A program made the translations under genes and the position numbers. The notes beneath the pieces were generated by a model. It saw nothing but the letters and a program-made list of their open reading frames with translations. It was not told where the DNA came from and made no database searches. 64,000 bases of DNA from an uncultured Elusimicrobiales bacterium (GTDB lineage Bacteria > Elusimicrobiota > Elusimicrobia > Elusimicrobiales > Elusimicrobiaceae), in contig CALUZQ010000003.1 in the NCBI GenBank assembly GCA_944325225.1, positions 1 through 64,000 of the forward strand, in the 5' to 3' direction. This document shows positions 15,826 to 26,106 of the stretch, piece after piece; position 1 is the first letter of the stretch, and each line of letters starts with the position of its first letter.

Positions 15826-18126
15826 ATGAGCAAAAAAAATAAGAAGAAAAGAGGATTCCTCTCCTGGATTTGGTGGTTTTTTAAATCGTGCTTTATATTA
15901 AGTTTACGCACGGTGCTGTTTGCCGTAATGCTCTTGTTGCTGATTGCGGCGGGGCTGTGGCTGCTCTTTTTAAAAACTTTTAATGCCCAGCATATCAGCG
16001 AACTGATTACCGAAGAACTGCAAAAACGCCTGGATCGGCCGGTTATTATTTCTTCGCTGGATTTAAAATTTATCAATACCATTGAACTGAAAGGGTTTTC
16101 CGTATTGGATACGGAAGGCGCACCGGGATATCCCTTGTTATCGGCCGAATCGGTTACGCTGCAGTTTCGGTTATTGCCGCTGTTGGACCAGCAGCTGGTC
16201 ATTGATGAAGTGTCTTTAAATTCGCCGCGTTTTAATATCGTGCGCCAGCCGGACGGCTCTTACAATATGCCGCAAATACGCACGCCGAAGGAAAAATCCG
16301 TCTATACCAGCGAGCTGACCGGCCGAAAGCTGGCTGTTAGCGTGGAGGATTGGTCGGTTCATAACGGGGTGTTTAGTTATAAAGATTTGGGGTCCGGCGT
16401 GTCGCACGCTATTTACGGGCTTAACCTGCATTTTGAGCAGCTGCGGTTTAATGAGCTTTCCCGCTTTAGCTTGGAAATGGTGCTGCGCAATAAGTGGGGG
16501 GATAATATCTCCGATATGGAAATTAAGGGGAACGGGCATGTCAACTTTGCCAATTTCAACTGGACGAATTTTGCCCTGCGCAGTTTGCGTACGCAGGTGT
16601 TTTTATTCCAAAAGCCGGTGGATTTGCTGGTTGATTTGGATAATTTGCGAACGCCTTATTTCAATATCAAAGCCAGTGTGCCGGCATTTGAGAGCAAGGA
16701 CTTGTCGCTGTTTCACGAAAAAGAATTGGGGTTTTCGCTCCCGCAAACTGAAATTTCCGCCCAAGGACAGTTGAATCAGGGCTACCGGCTGCTTAAATTA
16801 AGCAAAGTAACCCTTTCCGCGCTGGACATACAGGCCAGCATGTCGGGGCAGTTGGATTTTACCCAAACGCCCTTTACGGCCAATTTAACGGGGAGTACGA
16901 ATTTCTTTAATCTGGCGGGCAAAAATACCTATTACCCGGCAATCGGCCAGTATAAGCTGACCGGGCAGGCCGCGCTGTCGGCCCAGGTATTGCGCGAAAA
17001 AGGCGCCTTCTCCCTGCCGCTGATGACGGCGCAGGGCAAAGAGGTGTCCGGATTGTTCTATGGCTTTAAGGCCGACGGGATAACCGGCGAATTTCAGGCC
17101 AAACAAAACTTTTCGGATTTGTACGCCCGCACGAGCGCGGGGAAAGTAACGGTCAATAAATCCGTTTTTGATAAACTCAATTTAAGCGCCAGCTGGCGAA
17201 AGGGCAATTTGTATGCTTATATCGCCTCCACCGAGCTCAACAGCGTGCCGTTTAAACTGAGCTTATCGGTCAATAATTTAAAAAGCGCCCGGCGCAAAAT
17301 TCGGACTTCCATTTATTGGAAAGATTTGGACCCGCTGGCTTTTATTGATACGGTAAAGGATTTTGTGGTGGTTATTACGCCGCTTATTAAAAAAGGCGTT
17401 AAATTCAAAGAACCCGTAGAAGGGGACCTGGCCTGGCTGCGCAACTTTAGGGACCGGCTGCCTAAATTTATGCCTAATTTTGCAGGCAATCTGACGGCGG
17501 ATACTTTTTCCACCCAGGTCTTATCCGGCAACCGCTTCAGCGCCGAGTTTGATTTTACCGGCATGACGGCCGGCATGCAGAATTTGTCCGGCCCGCTGGA
17601 AGCACGGCTGGAAGGCGGAATTATTCACCAAATGGAAAAACTGGCCGAAGAACAGCAGGCGCTTAACATTACTTTTCAGCCGTTTATCTTAATGCACCGT
17701 ATGGAACGGGCCGGAAGTTTTAAGGTGGGGCAGGTGCTTAAAGATGTGCCGTTTAACGATATGGCGGTATCGGTAGATTTTACCAAAGGGCGCATGCAAA
17801 TTAATAACGCCTATACCGTAGGACCCACGCTGTCGGCGGCGGTCAGCGGCTGGACCGACTGGGTGAATGAAAATTTTGATATCATTATATGGACGATGTT
17901 TAATAATACCTCGCGCTCGGGGGCATTGGCGGAGAATTTGACGGACGAATCCGGCGATCCCGCACTGGCGTTTCGCGTTTCGTCCTCTATGCTTAAACCC
18001 AAGCTGGAGATGCTTCGCGCCAAAAAAACCGGCCAAACCATTCGCGCCGCTCAAGAGCAGGGGTTAAACACCAGTTTTAAAGCCGCACAGGAATTTATCC
18101 AAGGAGATTTTCATGCCAAGAAATAA
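15826..18126 (+). CDS. AsmA-family protein, inner-membrane anchored
   Basis: A 766-residue protein with a basic N-terminus, one transmembrane helix (about residues 22-48) and a large extracytoplasmic beta-rich body. The opening of the body (EELQKRLDRPVIISSLDLKF... ESVTLQFRLLPLL... IDEVSLNSPRFNI) is the typical AsmA N-domain. AsmA-like proteins are repeating-beta-groove, lipid-transport-type proteins between inner and outer membrane. Its presence supports a diderm envelope. Starts 1 bp after the M50-like gene and overlaps pyrE by 14 bp. Confidence 0.85.
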   Translation: MSKKNKKKRGFLSWIWWFFKSCFILSLRTVLFAVMLLLLIAAGLWLLFLKTFNAQHISELITEELQKRLDRPVIISSLDLKFINTIELKGFSVLDTEGAPGYPLLSAESVTLQFRLLPLLDQQLVIDEVSLNSPRFNIVRQPDGSYNMPQIRTPKEKSVYTSELTGRKLAVSVEDWSVHNGVFSYKDLGSGVSHAIYGLNLHFEQLRFNELSRFSLEMVLRNKWGDNISDMEIKGNGHVNFANFNWTNFALRSLRTQVFLFQKPVDLLVDLDNLRTPYFNIKASVPAFESKDLSLFHEKELGFSLPQTEISAQGQLNQGYRLLKLSKVTLSALDIQASMSGQLDFTQTPFTANLTGSTNFFNLAGKNTYYPAIGQYKLTGQAALSAQVLREKGAFSLPLMTAQGKEVSGLFYGFKADGITGEFQAKQNFSDLYARTSAGKVTVNKSVFDKLNLSASWRKGNLYAYIASTELNSVPFKLSLSVNNLKSARRKIRTSIYWKDLDPLAFIDTVKDFVVVITPLIKKGVKFKEPVEGDLAWLRNFRDRLPKFMPNFAGNLTADTFSTQVLSGNRFSAEFDFTGMTAGMQNLSGPLEARLEGGIIHQMEKLAEEQQALNITFQPFILMHRMERAGSFKVGQVLKDVPFNDMAVSVDFTKGRMQINNAYTVGPTLSAAVSGWTDWVNENFDIIIWTMFNNTSRSGALAENLTDESGDPALAFRVSSSMLKPKLEMLRAKKTGQTIRAAQEQGLNTSFKAAQEFIQGDFHAKK

Positions 18127-18691
18127 TATGGATGTGCTTTGCCTCCTGCAGGAACACGGAGCTATTTTGGAAGGACATTTTGTCATGCCTTCCGGGTTCC
18201 ACAGCCAGACCTATATTCAAACTTCGTTGTTGATGCAGCATCCGCATTTGGCGCAGCGGATAGCGGGGGCGCTGTCGGATAAATTTACCAAGAAAGCCGA
18301 TGTGATTATGGCGCTGACCCCGTCGGACTCGGTGCTGGCGCAGGAAGTCGCCCGCGCCCGCGGAGTACGGGCTATTTTTGCTTCCCGCGGCGACGACGGC
18401 GAAATGCTGTTAAAACACAACTTCACCATTAAAGAAGGGGAGCAAGTGTTAATCGTGGACGATGTGGCCGTTTCCGGCCGCAAAATCAACAAAGCCATTG
18501 AATTGGTGGGCAAACTGGGCGGGAATGTGATTGGCGTCGGCGTTATTGTGGACCGGTCTATGGGCTATCTGCCGCTGGCGGTGCCCCTGCGGGCGCTGCT
18601 GTCGTATCCGATGCAAACTTTTACTGCGAAGGAATGCCCGCTGTGTGCCGCCGGGCTGCCTATTTCCAAATTGGACGAAACCGATAAATAA
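18113..18691 (+). CDS. pyrE: Orotate phosphoribosyltransferase
   Basis: A 192-residue pyrimidine-synthesis enzyme joining orotate and PRPP to give OMP. The PRPP-binding signature is VLIVDDVAVSGRK; the N-terminal GHFVMPSGFHSQTYIQ (substrate loop) and ASRGDDGEMLLKHNF segments are typical of bacterial/archaeal PyrE. AAGGAG lies just upstream inside the AsmA gene. Its place in an envelope-type operon looks like convenience rather than function. Confidence 0.92.
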   Translation: MPRNNMDVLCLLQEHGAILEGHFVMPSGFHSQTYIQTSLLMQHPHLAQRIAGALSDKFTKKADVIMALTPSDSVLAQEVARARGVRAIFASRGDDGEMLLKHNFTIKEGEQVLIVDDVAVSGRKINKAIELVGKLGGNVIGVGVIVDRSMGYLPLAVPLRALLSYPMQTFTAKECPLCAAGLPISKLDETDK

Positions 18692-18706
18692 AAAGGATAG
18701 AACCGT

Positions 18707-19879
18707 ATGATTGAAATTAAACTCAAAGCCAAAGAAGAAAGACGCCTCCAGGCCGGACATTGGTGGGTGTTCTCCAACGAGATTGACGGACTGGATACTT
18801 CCATAGAACCCGGGTCGCTTGTGCGCGTGAAAAGCCACGAAGGCAACCAAGTAGGCATTGGCTTTTTTAATCCGCACAGTTTAATTTCCATACGGCTTTT
18901 GATGAAAGGCGAAGGCGATCTGCCGGAAACTTTTGTTTTTGAAAATATAGACAACGCCTATACTTACCGCAAAGAAATCGGCGTGCGCAAATACGGACGC
19001 ATGTGCTACGGCGAGGCCGATCGTATGCCCGGGCTGGTCATTGACCGCTACGGCGATGTGCTGGTAATAGATGTGCTGACGGCCGGTATGGAAAAATTAA
19101 AGCCCGAAATTACTAAAGCCGTGCAGAAAATTTTCAAGCCCAAAGGAATCTTTTATAAGAACGACAGTTCTTTCCGCGCCTTGGAAGGGCTGAGCAATAC
19201 GCCCGAAATCATTGGAGAAGTGCCCGAAGCGGTGGAAATTGAAGAAAACAAAGTGAAATACCTGGTTCCGCTGCGCGGCGGACAGAAAACCGGTTTTTAC
19301 TTTGACCAACGCGAAAACCGCGAATTTTTAAAACCCTACTTCAAAGAAAAACTGGTGTTGGATTTGTATTCGTATATTGGTTCGTTTGGCATTACTGCAG
19401 CTTTAGCCGGCGCCAGCCAGGTATGGGGGTGCGATTCCTCCGCTGCGGCGGTGGAATGGGCTAAGAAAAATGCCGAATTAAACGGCGTGTCCGATACCGT
19501 GGTGTTTCACCGCGACGATGCCGAACGGTTGCTTTCCGCTATGAAAAAAGGAGAATTGCCCGATCAGCCCGATATGGTTTTGCTGGATCCGCCGGCCTTT
19601 GTCAAAAGCCGCAAGGCCCTGCCGCAGGCCGTGGGGCTGTATGTAAAATTGGTCAAAATGGCCTTGGAAGGACTCAAAGAAGGCGGTTATTTGGCGTTTT
19701 CTACCTGTTCCCATCATATTTCACGGGAACTGTTTGTGGATATTATCCGCCAAGGCGTCAGCAAATCCGGGCGCAAGGCCGTGCTGGTGGAATTGCGCGG
19801 CCAGGCCAAAGACCACCCGGTGCTGATTGGTATGCCGGAAACGGAATACTTGCATTTTGCGCTGATACAGCTTAGATAA
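18707..19879 (+). CDS. rlmI: Class I SAM-dependent rRNA (cytosine-5) methyltransferase, RlmI-like
   Basis: A 390-residue protein with an N-terminal PUA RNA-binding domain (KAKEERRLQAGHWWVFSNEI), a central RlmI-like region and a C-terminal Rossmann methyltransferase. SAM motif: VLDLYSYIGSFGITAALAG; catalytic-region motif: LLDPPAFVKSRK; and FSTCSHHIS near the end. In E. coli RlmI makes m5C1962 of 23S rRNA; close paralogues with other targets exist, so the exact site is inferred. AAAGGAT precedes the start, 15 bp after pyrE. Confidence 0.85.
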   Translation: MIEIKLKAKEERRLQAGHWWVFSNEIDGLDTSIEPGSLVRVKSHEGNQVGIGFFNPHSLISIRLLMKGEGDLPETFVFENIDNAYTYRKEIGVRKYGRMCYGEADRMPGLVIDRYGDVLVIDVLTAGMEKLKPEITKAVQKIFKPKGIFYKNDSSFRALEGLSNTPEIIGEVPEAVEIEENKVKYLVPLRGGQKTGFYFDQRENREFLKPYFKEKLVLDLYSYIGSFGITAALAGASQVWGCDSSAAAVEWAKKNAELNGVSDTVVFHRDDAERLLSAMKKGELPDQPDMVLLDPPAFVKSRKALPQAVGLYVKLVKMALEGLKEGGYLAFSTCSHHISRELFVDIIRQGVSKSGRKAVLVELRGQAKDHPVLIGMPETEYLHFALIQLR

Positions 19880-19907
19880 AGAGTTTGTATAAGAGTTTTT
19901 TATCCCA

Positions 19908-19937
19908 CTCCCCGGATTTACGCCGGGGAGTTTTGTT
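19908..19937 (+). terminator. Rho-independent terminator after rlmI
   Basis: CTCCCCGG (19908-19915), loop ATTTACG, CCGGGGAG (19923-19930), then TTTTGTTT. Confidence 0.9.
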
Positions 19938-20008
19938 TGGGGTTGTCTGATAGAAGAATTTATGTCATAATGGGAGAAAGGCGTATTTTTATCCTCAGGA
20001 GGAAGTTT

Positions 20009-20698
20009 ATGAATAAATTTGTCGGTATCGTTCTAACCCTTGTACTGGCGGTTTCAGCCGGATTTGCCAACCCGGAAAGCAATCCGCGGCAGCAAACATA
20101 TAATCAACTGGTTCAAAAGCGGCAGGAACTTTTGTCTTGGGGGGAAGCACACCCCATGGCACCGCGGTTTGTGGCGGTATTTAAAGAGAAGGAGGCCCGG
20201 CAAATTCGGGAGCGGCTTTATGTGGAATTTCCGGATTTAAGAAAAAAAGAAATCGCCCAATTTAAGCAAGAACTTCGCCGGGAAGTGCAAAAGGCCCAAG
20301 ATATTCCCTACATTACCTTTAATACCCTGCCTGTAGAAAATTTAAAGAAGATTGCGAAAAATAAAAATTTATTGGTGGAATTATTGCGCATGTATCCGGA
20401 TAATGCCATTTATTTGAGCGATTCCTATTTGTTGGGATTGTTTAAAGAAGATGAGTCGCTGGAAGAATTGATGGTGTTTTATTTGCTGTATTTAAAAATG
20501 TACCACGCCAGCCCGGCTTCTTTTAATTTTTCCAAACAACAGCAGCAACGGCTGGAGGAATTGCACCGGGAAGGCAATATGCCGGGATTATACAAGATGT
20601 TGTTTGTCTATTCTTCTTACCGCATGTCCCAGAAGCGGCAGGAACTGGCGCAGAAATATGTTCAAAATTCGTTAGTCAGCGCTTTTTCGTCGCACTAA
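20009..20698 (+). CDS. Exported helical protein of unknown function
   Basis: A 229-residue protein with a clear signal peptide (about residues 1-20, ending AGFA|NP). The mature part is highly charged and probably all-alpha, rich in Gln, Glu, Lys and Arg, with no cysteine and no motif I recognise. AGGAGG at 19998-20003 sets the start at ATG 20009; a longer frame runs back to 19937 inside the intergenic region. Monocistronic, with terminators on both sides. Likely periplasmic; no function assigned. Confidence 0.75.
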   Translation: MNKFVGIVLTLVLAVSAGFANPESNPRQQTYNQLVQKRQELLSWGEAHPMAPRFVAVFKEKEARQIRERLYVEFPDLRKKEIAQFKQELRREVQKAQDIPYITFNTLPVENLKKIAKNKNLLVELLRMYPDNAIYLSDSYLLGLFKEDESLEELMVFYLLYLKMYHASPASFNFSKQQQQRLEELHREGNMPGLYKMLFVYSSYRMSQKRQELAQKYVQNSLVSAFSSH

Positions 20699-20722
20699 TA
20701 AACTGTTGCCGTTTAAAAGAAC

Positions 20723-20751
20723 AGCCCCCGCCGGATAAGGCGGGGGCTTTC
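20723..20751 (+). terminator. Rho-independent terminator after the exported helical protein
   Basis: AGCCCCCGCC (20723-20732), loop GGATAA, GGCGGGGGCT (20739-20748), then TTT. Confidence 0.85.
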
Positions 20752-20766
20752 AAATCCATGAAGAAA

Positions 20767-20838
20767 TGCCGAGGGACAGGATCGAACTGTCGACACCTGG
20801 TTTTTCAGACCAGTGCTCTACCACTGAGCTACCTCGGC
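20767..20838 (-). tRNA. tRNA-Phe (GAA)
   Basis: A 72-nt cloverleaf on the minus strand. The acceptor stem GCCGAGG pairs with CCTCGGC, the discriminator is A, the D arm starts GCTCAG, the anticodon stem is CTGGT/ACCAG with loop CTGAAAA (anticodon GAA), and the T arm is GACAG-TTCGATC-CTGTC. The 3' CCA is not encoded. Confidence 0.95.
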
Positions 20839-20905
20839 ATTACCTAAATATCATACAAAATTTAAAAACCTTCAGCAATAAGCTTTCATTTTTCGTCGGC
20901 AAATT

Positions 20906-21376
20906 TTATAAATCACTGCTTTGTTCAAACCGCCGCGCCAGTTGTTCCAAATGCACCCGGTCCGTTTCATCAAACCGGTTTTTAACGGGGGCGTCTATAT
21001 CCAAAACGCCCCACACCACACCGTTCTTAAAAATAGGGATAACAATTTCACTTTCGGAAGCGCTATCGCAGGCGATATGCCCGGCGAACAGATGCACATC
21101 GGGTACTAGAACGGTTCGTTGTTGGGCGGCCGCCGTCCCGCAGACGCCTTTTCCCCACCCAATGCGTACGCAGGCCGGTTTGCCTTGAAAAGGCCCCAAT
21201 ACAAGTTCCCCGGACTTATAAAGGTAAAAGCCCGCCCAGTTAATTTGAGGGAGCCCCTGATACAGAACCGCCGCCAGATTGGCCATGTTGGCTACCGGGT
21301 CGCGTTCGGCTTCCAGCAGGGCCTGGGCTTGTTGTAATAAAAGCTGATAAAGCCGAGTTTTTGTGGTTGTGGGCAT
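20906..21376 (-). CDS. msrC: Free methionine-(R)-sulfoxide reductase (GAF-domain protein)
   Basis: A 156-residue single GAF domain. The segments INWAGFYLYKSGELVLGPFQ, GKGVCGTAA and HIACDSASESEIVIPIF carry the cysteines used by free-Met-R-SO reductases (fRMsr); VLDIDAPVKNRFDETD is also typical. It repairs oxidised free methionine in the cytoplasm. Start ATG 21376 is preferred to an in-frame TTG at 21394, because an extended -10 (TGCTACAAT on the minus strand, hexamer 21390-21385) would start transcription about two bases before the ATG. Confidence 0.88.
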   Translation of the reverse strand: MPTTTKTRLYQLLLQQAQALLEAERDPVANMANLAAVLYQGLPQINWAGFYLYKSGELVLGPFQGKPACVRIGWGKGVCGTAAAQQRTVLVPDVHLFAGHIACDSASESEIVIPIFKNGVVWGVLDIDAPVKNRFDETDRVHLEQLARRFEQSSDL

Positions 21377-21486
21377 ATATTCGTATTGTAGCAAAAAGCC
21401 AGCTGATTATTGCGCGAACGCCGGCAAAAGACATATACTGTATATATGGGTTTTTCCGGTTAAACCCCCGGACCCACAGGAGAATT

Positions 21487-21693
21487 ATGCCAAGAATTGA
21501 AGTGGACGCCAACAAGTGCAAAGCTTGCTATTTGTGCGTCAACGCGTGCCCGAAGAAATGCTTGGGCAAATCCGACACGATCAGCAAAAAAGGGTATTTC
21601 CCCGCTGAGATGAAACATCCCGAAAATTGCATTGGCTGCGCCATGTGCTACATGATGTGCCCTGATATTGCCATTACGGTAATTAAAGATTAA
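21487..21693 (+). CDS. 2-oxoacid:ferredoxin oxidoreductase, delta (ferredoxin-like) subunit
   Basis: A 68-residue 2x[4Fe-4S] ferredoxin-type subunit with two CxxCxxCxxxCP-type motifs: CKACYLCVNACPKKC and CIGCAMCYMMCP. It passes electrons from the TPP site to free ferredoxin. AGGAG lies before ATG 21487. First gene of a delta-alpha-beta-gamma operon; the alpha subunit follows after 18 bp. Confidence 0.9.
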   Translation: MPRIEVDANKCKACYLCVNACPKKCLGKSDTISKKGYFPAEMKHPENCIGCAMCYMMCPDIAITVIKD

Positions 21694-21711
21694 CGATTTA
21701 AGGATTTAATT

Positions 21712-22875
21712 ATGACCGAAAAAACATTACGAAAAGGCAACGAGGCCTTAGCCGAAGGCGCCATTCGCGCCGGGGCGCGTTTCTTTGCCGGTTATCCGAT
21801 TACTCCGCAAAACGAAGTGCCGGAATATATGTCGGCCTATATGGCCGAAGCCGGCGGCGCTTTCGTACAGGCCGAAAGCGAAGTGGCCGCTATCAATATG
21901 GTGTATGGGGCGGCTTCTACCGGCACCCGCAGTATGACTTCTTCTTCTTCGCCGGGCATTAGCTTAAAGCAGGAAGGCATTACTTATCTGGCCAGCGCCG
22001 ATTTGCCGTGTTTGATTGTAAATGTGATGCGCGGCGGCCCCGGGCTGGGCAGCATTTCGGGTTCCCAGGGAGATTATTTCCAGGCCACCCGCGGCGGCGG
22101 AAACGGCGATTATCATGTGATTGTGTTGGCGCCCAACTCGGTGGAAGAATTGGGCAATTTCCCGAAGCTCGGTTTTGAACTGGCCGAAAAATACCGCATG
22201 CCCTGTATGATTTTGGCCGACGGTATTTTGGGGCAGATGATGGAAAGCATGTCATTTCATTTTGATCCCATTGATCCCAATAAACTGGGCAAGTTTGACT
22301 GGGCGGTGGATATTCATAAAAACGGCCGCAAGAAAAACAATGTGTTCTCGTATAAAGGGGATAATTTAATTGCCGATGTGGTGGAACGCGCCAAACGGTA
22401 TGGGTATATTGAAAAAACCGAAGCCCGCTGGGAAGAACGCGAAGCCGAAAACTGCGATGTATTGCTGGTGGCGTATGGGTTATCGTCCCGGGCGTGTTTG
22501 GAAGCCGTCAATAAAGCCAAGGAAGAAGGGCTGAAAGTGGGGTTATTCCGCCCGATTACGCTGTGGCCTTTCCCGTCTAAACGCTTAGCGGAATTGGCCG
22601 CAAAAGCCAAAGCGGTGCTGTCGGTAGAACAGAGTTTGGGCCAGCTGGTACAGGATATTAAACTGGCTGTAAACGGAAAAACGCCGGTTTACTTAAACGC
22701 CTATCCCGCCGGCGGCCAGCCGGACGGTCATTCCATTCTGACGGCGGTGCATTCCATTTTAAACGGCGGTCGGGAAGGATTGTTTGACTTGCAGGAACAC
22801 GCCGGCGACTTTGCCTATGAATGCAAACGCGATACCTCGCTCGGAATGCAGGGCGACTTGAAGGGAGGCAAATAA
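21712..22875 (+). CDS. 2-oxoacid:ferredoxin oxidoreductase, alpha subunit (VorB/KorA-like)
   Basis: A 387-residue alpha subunit. The start GNEALAEGAIRAGARFFAGYPITPQNEVPEY and the QAESEVAAINMVYGAASTG stretch are diagnostic (motif YPITP). The compact size and the separate ferredoxin subunit fit the four-subunit VOR/KOR type rather than pyruvate oxidoreductase. It oxidatively decarboxylates a 2-oxoacid to acyl-CoA with reduction of ferredoxin; the choice between branched-chain oxoacids and 2-oxoglutarate cannot be made from the sequence by eye. Likely part of amino-acid fermentation. Confidence 0.88.
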   Translation: MTEKTLRKGNEALAEGAIRAGARFFAGYPITPQNEVPEYMSAYMAEAGGAFVQAESEVAAINMVYGAASTGTRSMTSSSSPGISLKQEGITYLASADLPCLIVNVMRGGPGLGSISGSQGDYFQATRGGGNGDYHVIVLAPNSVEELGNFPKLGFELAEKYRMPCMILADGILGQMMESMSFHFDPIDPNKLGKFDWAVDIHKNGRKKNNVFSYKGDNLIADVVERAKRYGYIEKTEARWEEREAENCDVLLVAYGLSSRACLEAVNKAKEEGLKVGLFRPITLWPFPSKRLAELAAKAKAVLSVEQSLGQLVQDIKLAVNGKTPVYLNAYPAGGQPDGHSILTAVHSILNGGREGLFDLQEHAGDFAYECKRDTSLGMQGDLKGGK

Positions 22876-22877
22876 GT

Positions 22878-23620
<743 letters not shown>

Positions 23621-23621
<1 letters not shown>

Positions 23622-24157
23622 TGTATCAAGGTATCAGAATTGCCGGATTCGGCGGACAAGGGGTGATCTCGGCCGGTATTTTGCTGGCTCAGGCCGGCGT
23701 GGAAGATAAGAAAAACGCCAGCTGGCTGCCTTCTTACGGACCGGAAATGCGCGGCGGAACGGCCAACTGTTCGGTGGTAATTTCCGACGGGGAAGTCTAT
23801 ACGCCGATTGTATCCGCCCCGGATACGGTGATCATTATGAACGAACCGTCTTTGCCTAAATTTGAGCCGCTGCTCAAAAAAGGCGGGCTGATGATTATCA
23901 ATAGTTCGCTGATTAATTCCCGTCCCACCCGCACCGATATTACCGTAGTTTGCGTGCCGTGCAATAAAATTGCGGAAGAGCTGGGTATGGACCGTATCGC
24001 CAACTTAGTGGCGTTGGGGGCATTTATCAAGCAAACCGGCGCGGTAACGCTGCAGAGCGTGGAACACGCGATGAAAAAAGTGTATAAACGCGCCAAACCG
24101 GAAATGCTGGAGCTGAATAAAAAAGCCCTGCAGGCCGGGTATGACGCCGTTAAATAA
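23621..24157 (+). CDS. 2-oxoacid:ferredoxin oxidoreductase, gamma subunit
   Basis: A 178-residue gamma subunit with the family opening IRIAGFGGQGVISAGILLAQAG and the SYGPEMRGGTANCSVVIS segment. It completes the delta-alpha-beta-gamma set. Followed by a strong terminator, so the operon ends here. Confidence 0.92.
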
Positions 24158-24172
24158 CTTGTTTTATCAACA

Positions 24173-24206
24173 AAAAAGGAAAGCCAAAACGGCTTTCCTT
24201 TTTTTA
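24173..24206. terminator. Bidirectional terminator between the oxidoreductase operon and the MFS gene
   Basis: AAAAAAGGAAAGCC, a short AAAAC loop, then GGCTTTCCTTTTTT. It serves the two convergent transcripts. Confidence 0.9.
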
Positions 24207-24251
24207 TACATAGCGTGTCCAATAAACCCCGGATAAAATTTTCAAATCGGA

Positions 24252-25463
24252 TCAGGTGTTGGCATGTTCCTGCGGGGTGCGCCGTTCCAGACAGCCGGCC
24301 AGCCAGGCAAAAACGATACCGGGCACCGCGGCCAGACAGCAAAGCAAAACGGCGATTTTGAGCCCCCATAAGTCAGACGCGCGGCCTAGTAGCATGGGGG
24401 ATATTGCATCTCCCAGGGCGTGAATGATAAAAATGTTCACGGCAAACGCCATGGAGTGTACCTGGCTGCGGGTGGACGACACCAAGGCCGCCGCCACCGG
24501 CCCGGTCGGCAAAAACAGAAAAATAATCGCCAGTCCAAAACAGCTTAATGCCAGCCCCGTCTGCCCGGTTTGTACGCCTACCCACGCCGGAATCAACAGC
24601 CCCGCCAGCGCGCCTCCCATTACCCAAAAGTAGGCCTTGGGCGTCCTGGCAAGCAGTTTATCGCCCAGTTTCCCGCCCATATAAGTTCCCAGTGCGCCGC
24701 ATACAATGACCAGAATGCCAAAAATCGTGCCCGCCCGCGCAACATCCATTTCCAAATAACGGTGCAGGTAGGTAGGCATCCAGGCGGATAATCCGCCAAT
24801 AATAAAAGTAATCATCGCGTGGCTGAGGCAAATAAATAAAAACGGTTTATTTTGAAGCAGTCCTTTGTAGTCGGCCCAGCCGGGTCTTTCGGCGGGCGTT
24901 TGGCGGGTGCGGCGTTCATCGGTTAATTGGTTCCAGGCCAGCATGCTTAATATAAGCCCCGGTATGCCCGCCAGCAAAAAAGCCGCCCGCCACCCTCCGT
25001 GAAGCCCAATAAATCCGCCGGCAATATAGCCCAACGCACTGCCCGCCGGCAAGGCCAGTCCAAACAACGCTAAGACGGAGGCGCGTTTTTCCTGGGGGTA
25101 ATTCTCGGCCAGAAACGGCTGGGCAATGGTGGTAAAACCCGCCTCTCCTATGCCGATAAATCCCCGCGTAAAAAGCAAGGAACCGTAATTGCGGGCGGCG
25201 GCGCAGCCCAGGGTGGCCGCGCTCCAGAGAAAAGCGCTGGCGGCAATCCATTTTTGGCGGGCGGAACGATCGGCAAAATAGCCCACCAGCGGGGCGTAGC
25301 ACATATATACCAGCATAAAAACCGAGGCCAGTGTGCCCAGCTGCCAGTCGTTTAAATGCAGGTCTGTCTGCAACAGCGGGAAAACGGCATAAAGCACCTG
25401 TCGGTCTATGTAATTAAACAGGTTCAGCAGAAATAAAATCCAAAATAATTTTTTGACATTCAT
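24252..25463 (-). CDS. MFS transporter, Spinster-like
   Basis: A 403-residue major-facilitator protein with about 12 transmembrane helices. The N-terminal FLLNLFNYIDRQVLYAVFPLLQ and the loop GYFADRSARQKWIA (MFS signature A variant) resemble the Spinster/hexuronate-type branch; FTRGFIGIGEAGFTTIAQPFLAENYP is also characteristic. Substrate cannot be predicted. Monocistronic, convergent with the oxidoreductase operon, divergent from the pilin at 25579. There is only a weak Shine-Dalgarno (CGGA). Confidence 0.85.
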   Translation of the reverse strand: MNVKKLFWILFLLNLFNYIDRQVLYAVFPLLQTDLHLNDWQLGTLASVFMLVYMCYAPLVGYFADRSARQKWIAASAFLWSAATLGCAAARNYGSLLFTRGFIGIGEAGFTTIAQPFLAENYPQEKRASVLALFGLALPAGSALGYIAGGFIGLHGGWRAAFLLAGIPGLILSMLAWNQLTDERRTRQTPAERPGWADYKGLLQNKPFLFICLSHAMITFIIGGLSAWMPTYLHRYLEMDVARAGTIFGILVIVCGALGTYMGGKLGDKLLARTPKAYFWVMGGALAGLLIPAWVGVQTGQTGLALSCFGLAIIFLFLPTGPVAAALVSSTRSQVHSMAFAVNIFIIHALGDAISPMLLGRASDLWGLKIAVLLCCLAAVPGIVFAWLAGCLERRTPQEHANT

Positions 25464-25578
25464 AGAAAATCCGATTCTATTTATTTTATAAAATAAAACC
25501 GCAAAAACCTTGCCTGCCGGCCGTTGTTTCGGCCCGGGGCAAATTTATATAATAAACTATCTCATTTTTGGAGGCATT

Positions 25579-26043
25579 ATGAAAAAGGGTTTTACACTGA
25601 TTGAATTATTAATTGTAATGGTGGTTGTTGGAGTATTGGTAACCATCAGCTTGCCCAAGTACCGTGCGTCTATGGAGCGCGGCCGGGCCATGGAGGCCAT
25701 CACCAATTTGCGGGCGGCCAGCGATATCGTGAATGCGCGGTATGTAATAAATGGGAATTCTTATACGGCAACAGGTGTGGCTACTTCCGCTTCCAACGGT
25801 ACTTTTGTGTCCGGCGATTTTACGAAAGAGCAGTATTTTACGGCGCCCCGTTTAACTTTAACTTCCGGGACGGCCGGTTCGGCGACGGTAACCACTTCCC
25901 GCGATGACAGCAGCTATACGCTAAAAGCGTATAATTCTGGCGGGGATTTGCAGTATATTGAATGCACCGGCGATGCGGAATTGTGCCAAAATATCGGTAT
26001 GGAATTATCGGGCGGGAAATATCTGATGCGGTTTACCGAATAA
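25579..26043 (+). CDS. Type IV pilin-like protein (conventional start)
   Basis: A 154-residue prepilin with a four-residue leader, MKKG|FTLIELLIVMVVVGV, the conserved Glu5, and a C-terminal cysteine pair (IECTGDAELCQ) likely to form the D-region disulfide. Unlike the three cassette-type pilins it has TTTTTGGAGG before ATG 25579 and a TATATAATAA -10 region around 25547, and it lacks the cassette leader. It could be the major pilin or a pseudopilin. No assembly genes are adjacent. Confidence 0.88.
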   Translation: MKKGFTLIELLIVMVVVGVLVTISLPKYRASMERGRAMEAITNLRAASDIVNARYVINGNSYTATGVATSASNGTFVSGDFTKEQYFTAPRLTLTSGTAGSATVTTSRDDSSYTLKAYNSGGDLQYIECTGDAELCQNIGMELSGGKYLMRFTE

Positions 26044-26062
26044 TTAAATCCGTGTGTTTTAA

Positions 26063-26092
26063 AAACCCGCCGATACCGGCGGGTTTTCTTTT
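26063..26092. terminator. Bidirectional terminator between the pilin and trmL
   Basis: AAACCCGCCG (26063-26072), loop ATAC, CGGCGGGTTT (26077-26086), then TCTTTT. Confidence 0.9.
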
Positions 26093-26106
26093 ATCCCCAA
26101 GAGCCG